A stretch of 16,198 nt of DNA. Origin: an uncultured Eubacteriales bacterium (GTDB taxonomy: Bacteria > Bacillota > Clostridia > Oscillospirales > Acutalibacteraceae). A program made the translations under genes and the position numbers. How positions within the stretch are numbered: position 1 is the stretch's first letter; every line of letters begins with the position of its first letter. Shown here in pieces: positions 15,593-16,198 of the stretch. The notes below the pieces were generated by a model. It did no database searches and was not told the origin of the DNA. It saw only the letters and a program-made list of their open reading frames with translations. The stretch covers positions 1 through 16,198 of the forward strand of contig CAKSFK010000028.1 in NCBI GenBank assembly GCA_934454655.1, in the 5' to 3' direction.

Positions 15593-15695
15593 GAATTTTA
15601 AAACTTTTAATTTTCCAGCGGTTTCATTGTCGGGATTCGGACAGAAACCCGGAATTATCGGGAATTATCAAGCATTTACAGGCATTTCACAATAA
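15593..15695. other. AT-rich non-coding stretch with short direct repeats
   Basis: No gene is seen here. GGAATTATC occurs in tandem at 15651-15659 and 15661-15669. A related GAATTATCAATAATTC near-palindrome lies at 15724-15739, within the end of the neighbouring ORF. CGGG/CCCG arms near 15631-15650 could form a weak hairpin. The repeats suggest the edge of an inserted sequence, but no defined element ends were found. Confidence 0.4.
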
Positions 15696-16034
15696 TTAAA
15701 CCACACAAATAAAGCCATATCGAGAATTATCAATAATTCCGATGTGCGTATATTGGAGTAACTTTAGGTGTAAGGTGTAAGCTTGATATACCAGCAATGG
15801 CTCTAATGTCGCCAAATCGTTAATACCTGCAATCACTCTCGCACCGGAACATATCGGGCATTTTTCTCCATTAGAACGAGCCTTAACGCTTGCCTGCCAT
15901 TCATGATCGCTAGCACCTCTCCACCATACTTTTTTATTTGAACCGAAAGTAATGTCATCAGGCGTAAGCGTTAAATTCTTTTCCGACCACTCCGAAACAA
16001 GCTCCGGGTGTACTTCTGCTAAACTGTTATTCAT
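15696..16034 (-). CDS. truncated DUF4379-like zinc-ribbon protein fragment
   Basis: A 112-residue minus-strand ORF whose first 82 residues match the repeat unit of DUF4379 (probable zinc-ribbon, PF14311) proteins from memory: HPELVSEWSEKN, then TFGSNKKVWW, HEWQASVKAR and CPICSG (59-64), then NDLATLEPLL. Full-length members carry several such units. Here the similarity stops after LEPLL, and the tail (83-112) looks like random AT-rich translation. In relatives the first zinc Cys lies in a WKGACGHEW-like context; here the segment is WRGASDHEW, so Ser42 replaces it. Loss of a ligand plus truncation suggests a remnant. I use ATG 16034 with GAGG (16042-16045) upstream; TTG 16040, six bases after AAGGAGGT, is also possible. 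Confidence 0.6.
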   Translation of the reverse strand: MNNSLAEVHPELVSEWSEKNLTLTPDDITFGSNKKVWWRGASDHEWQASVKARSNGEKCPICSGARVIAGINDLATLEPLLVYQAYTLHLKLLQYTHIGIIDNSRYGFICVV

Positions 16035-16115
16035 AGCCAAACCTCAACCTCCTTGTGCTTAGAGTATATGAAGTTTTGGCTTTATCTTGTAGTTTGCGAA
16101 TATCCGTATAAATAG

Positions 16116-16157
16116 AAAAAGCCCTTTGAGAAAGGGATTTCTCCTCTCTCAAAGGGC
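16116..16157 (-). terminator. rho-independent terminator of a minus-strand gene beyond the right edge
   Basis: On the minus strand GCCCTTTGAGA (16157-16147) pairs perfectly with TCTCAAAGGGC (16131-16121), an 11-bp stem. Five T follow (16120-16116). It lies upstream of the zinc-ribbon fragment, so it must end a gene entering from the right. The last 41 bases of the window contain possible gene ends in two frames, and I cannot choose between them. Confidence 0.8.
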
Positions 16158-16198
16158 AAGTTGGCAAACTGGAATTTCTATTTGTGTTGCCATGTCAT

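Noticed and set aside
15274..15594. A 106-codon plus-strand ORF after the S1 gene
   Set aside because: It is made of translated hairpin arms; the two 31-bp palindromes give repeated peptide pieces, and there is no family resemblance or ribosome binding site.

Overview
The window looks like chromosomal DNA of a spore-forming, low-to-mid GC Bacillota of class Clostridia, probably near the Ruminococcaceae/Oscillospiraceae (the rank is inference). Evidence: a spore protein of the SpoVAF type, strong GGAGG-type ribosome binding sites on nearly every gene, a PyrR-type attenuator ahead of the pyrimidine operon, and a class 1B dihydroorotate dehydrogenase with its PyrK electron-transfer subunit.

Left block (1-3030, minus strand): spoVAF followed by a membrane-anchored HtrA/DegP-type serine protease, closed by a hairpin and a rho-independent terminator. 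An extended -10 promoter then points out of the left edge.

Centre (3099-13144, plus strand): a complete de novo UMP operon, pyrC-carA-carB-pyrK-pyrD-pyrF-pyrE-pyrB-pyrI. A sigma-A promoter (3099-3127) drives a leader that folds as a PyrR-binding hairpin, an antiterminator and a terminator. CarA/CarB make carbamoyl phosphate, PyrB/PyrI make carbamoyl aspartate, PyrC closes the ring, PyrD/PyrK oxidise dihydroorotate, and PyrE then PyrF yield UMP. Most genes overlap by 4-22 bases; the exception is a 103-base gap before pyrE. No pyrR lies in the window.

Right block (13145-14265): a perfect-consensus sigma-A promoter sits directly after pyrI and drives an SGNH/GDSL hydrolase. This is followed by a shortened cytidine-deaminase-like ORF that looks damaged, and then a terminator. 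An independent gene for a three-S1-domain RNA-binding protein follows (14360-15283).

Right end (15284-16198): a 293-bp cluster of eight stem-loops, bounded by two identical 31-bp palindromes, then short AT-rich repeats, a truncated zinc-ribbon (DUF4379-like) protein fragment on the minus strand, and a terminator belonging to a minus-strand gene beyond the right edge. The hairpin cluster is the least explained structure here; a 12-base word from it recurs beside the htrA terminator at the other end of the window.
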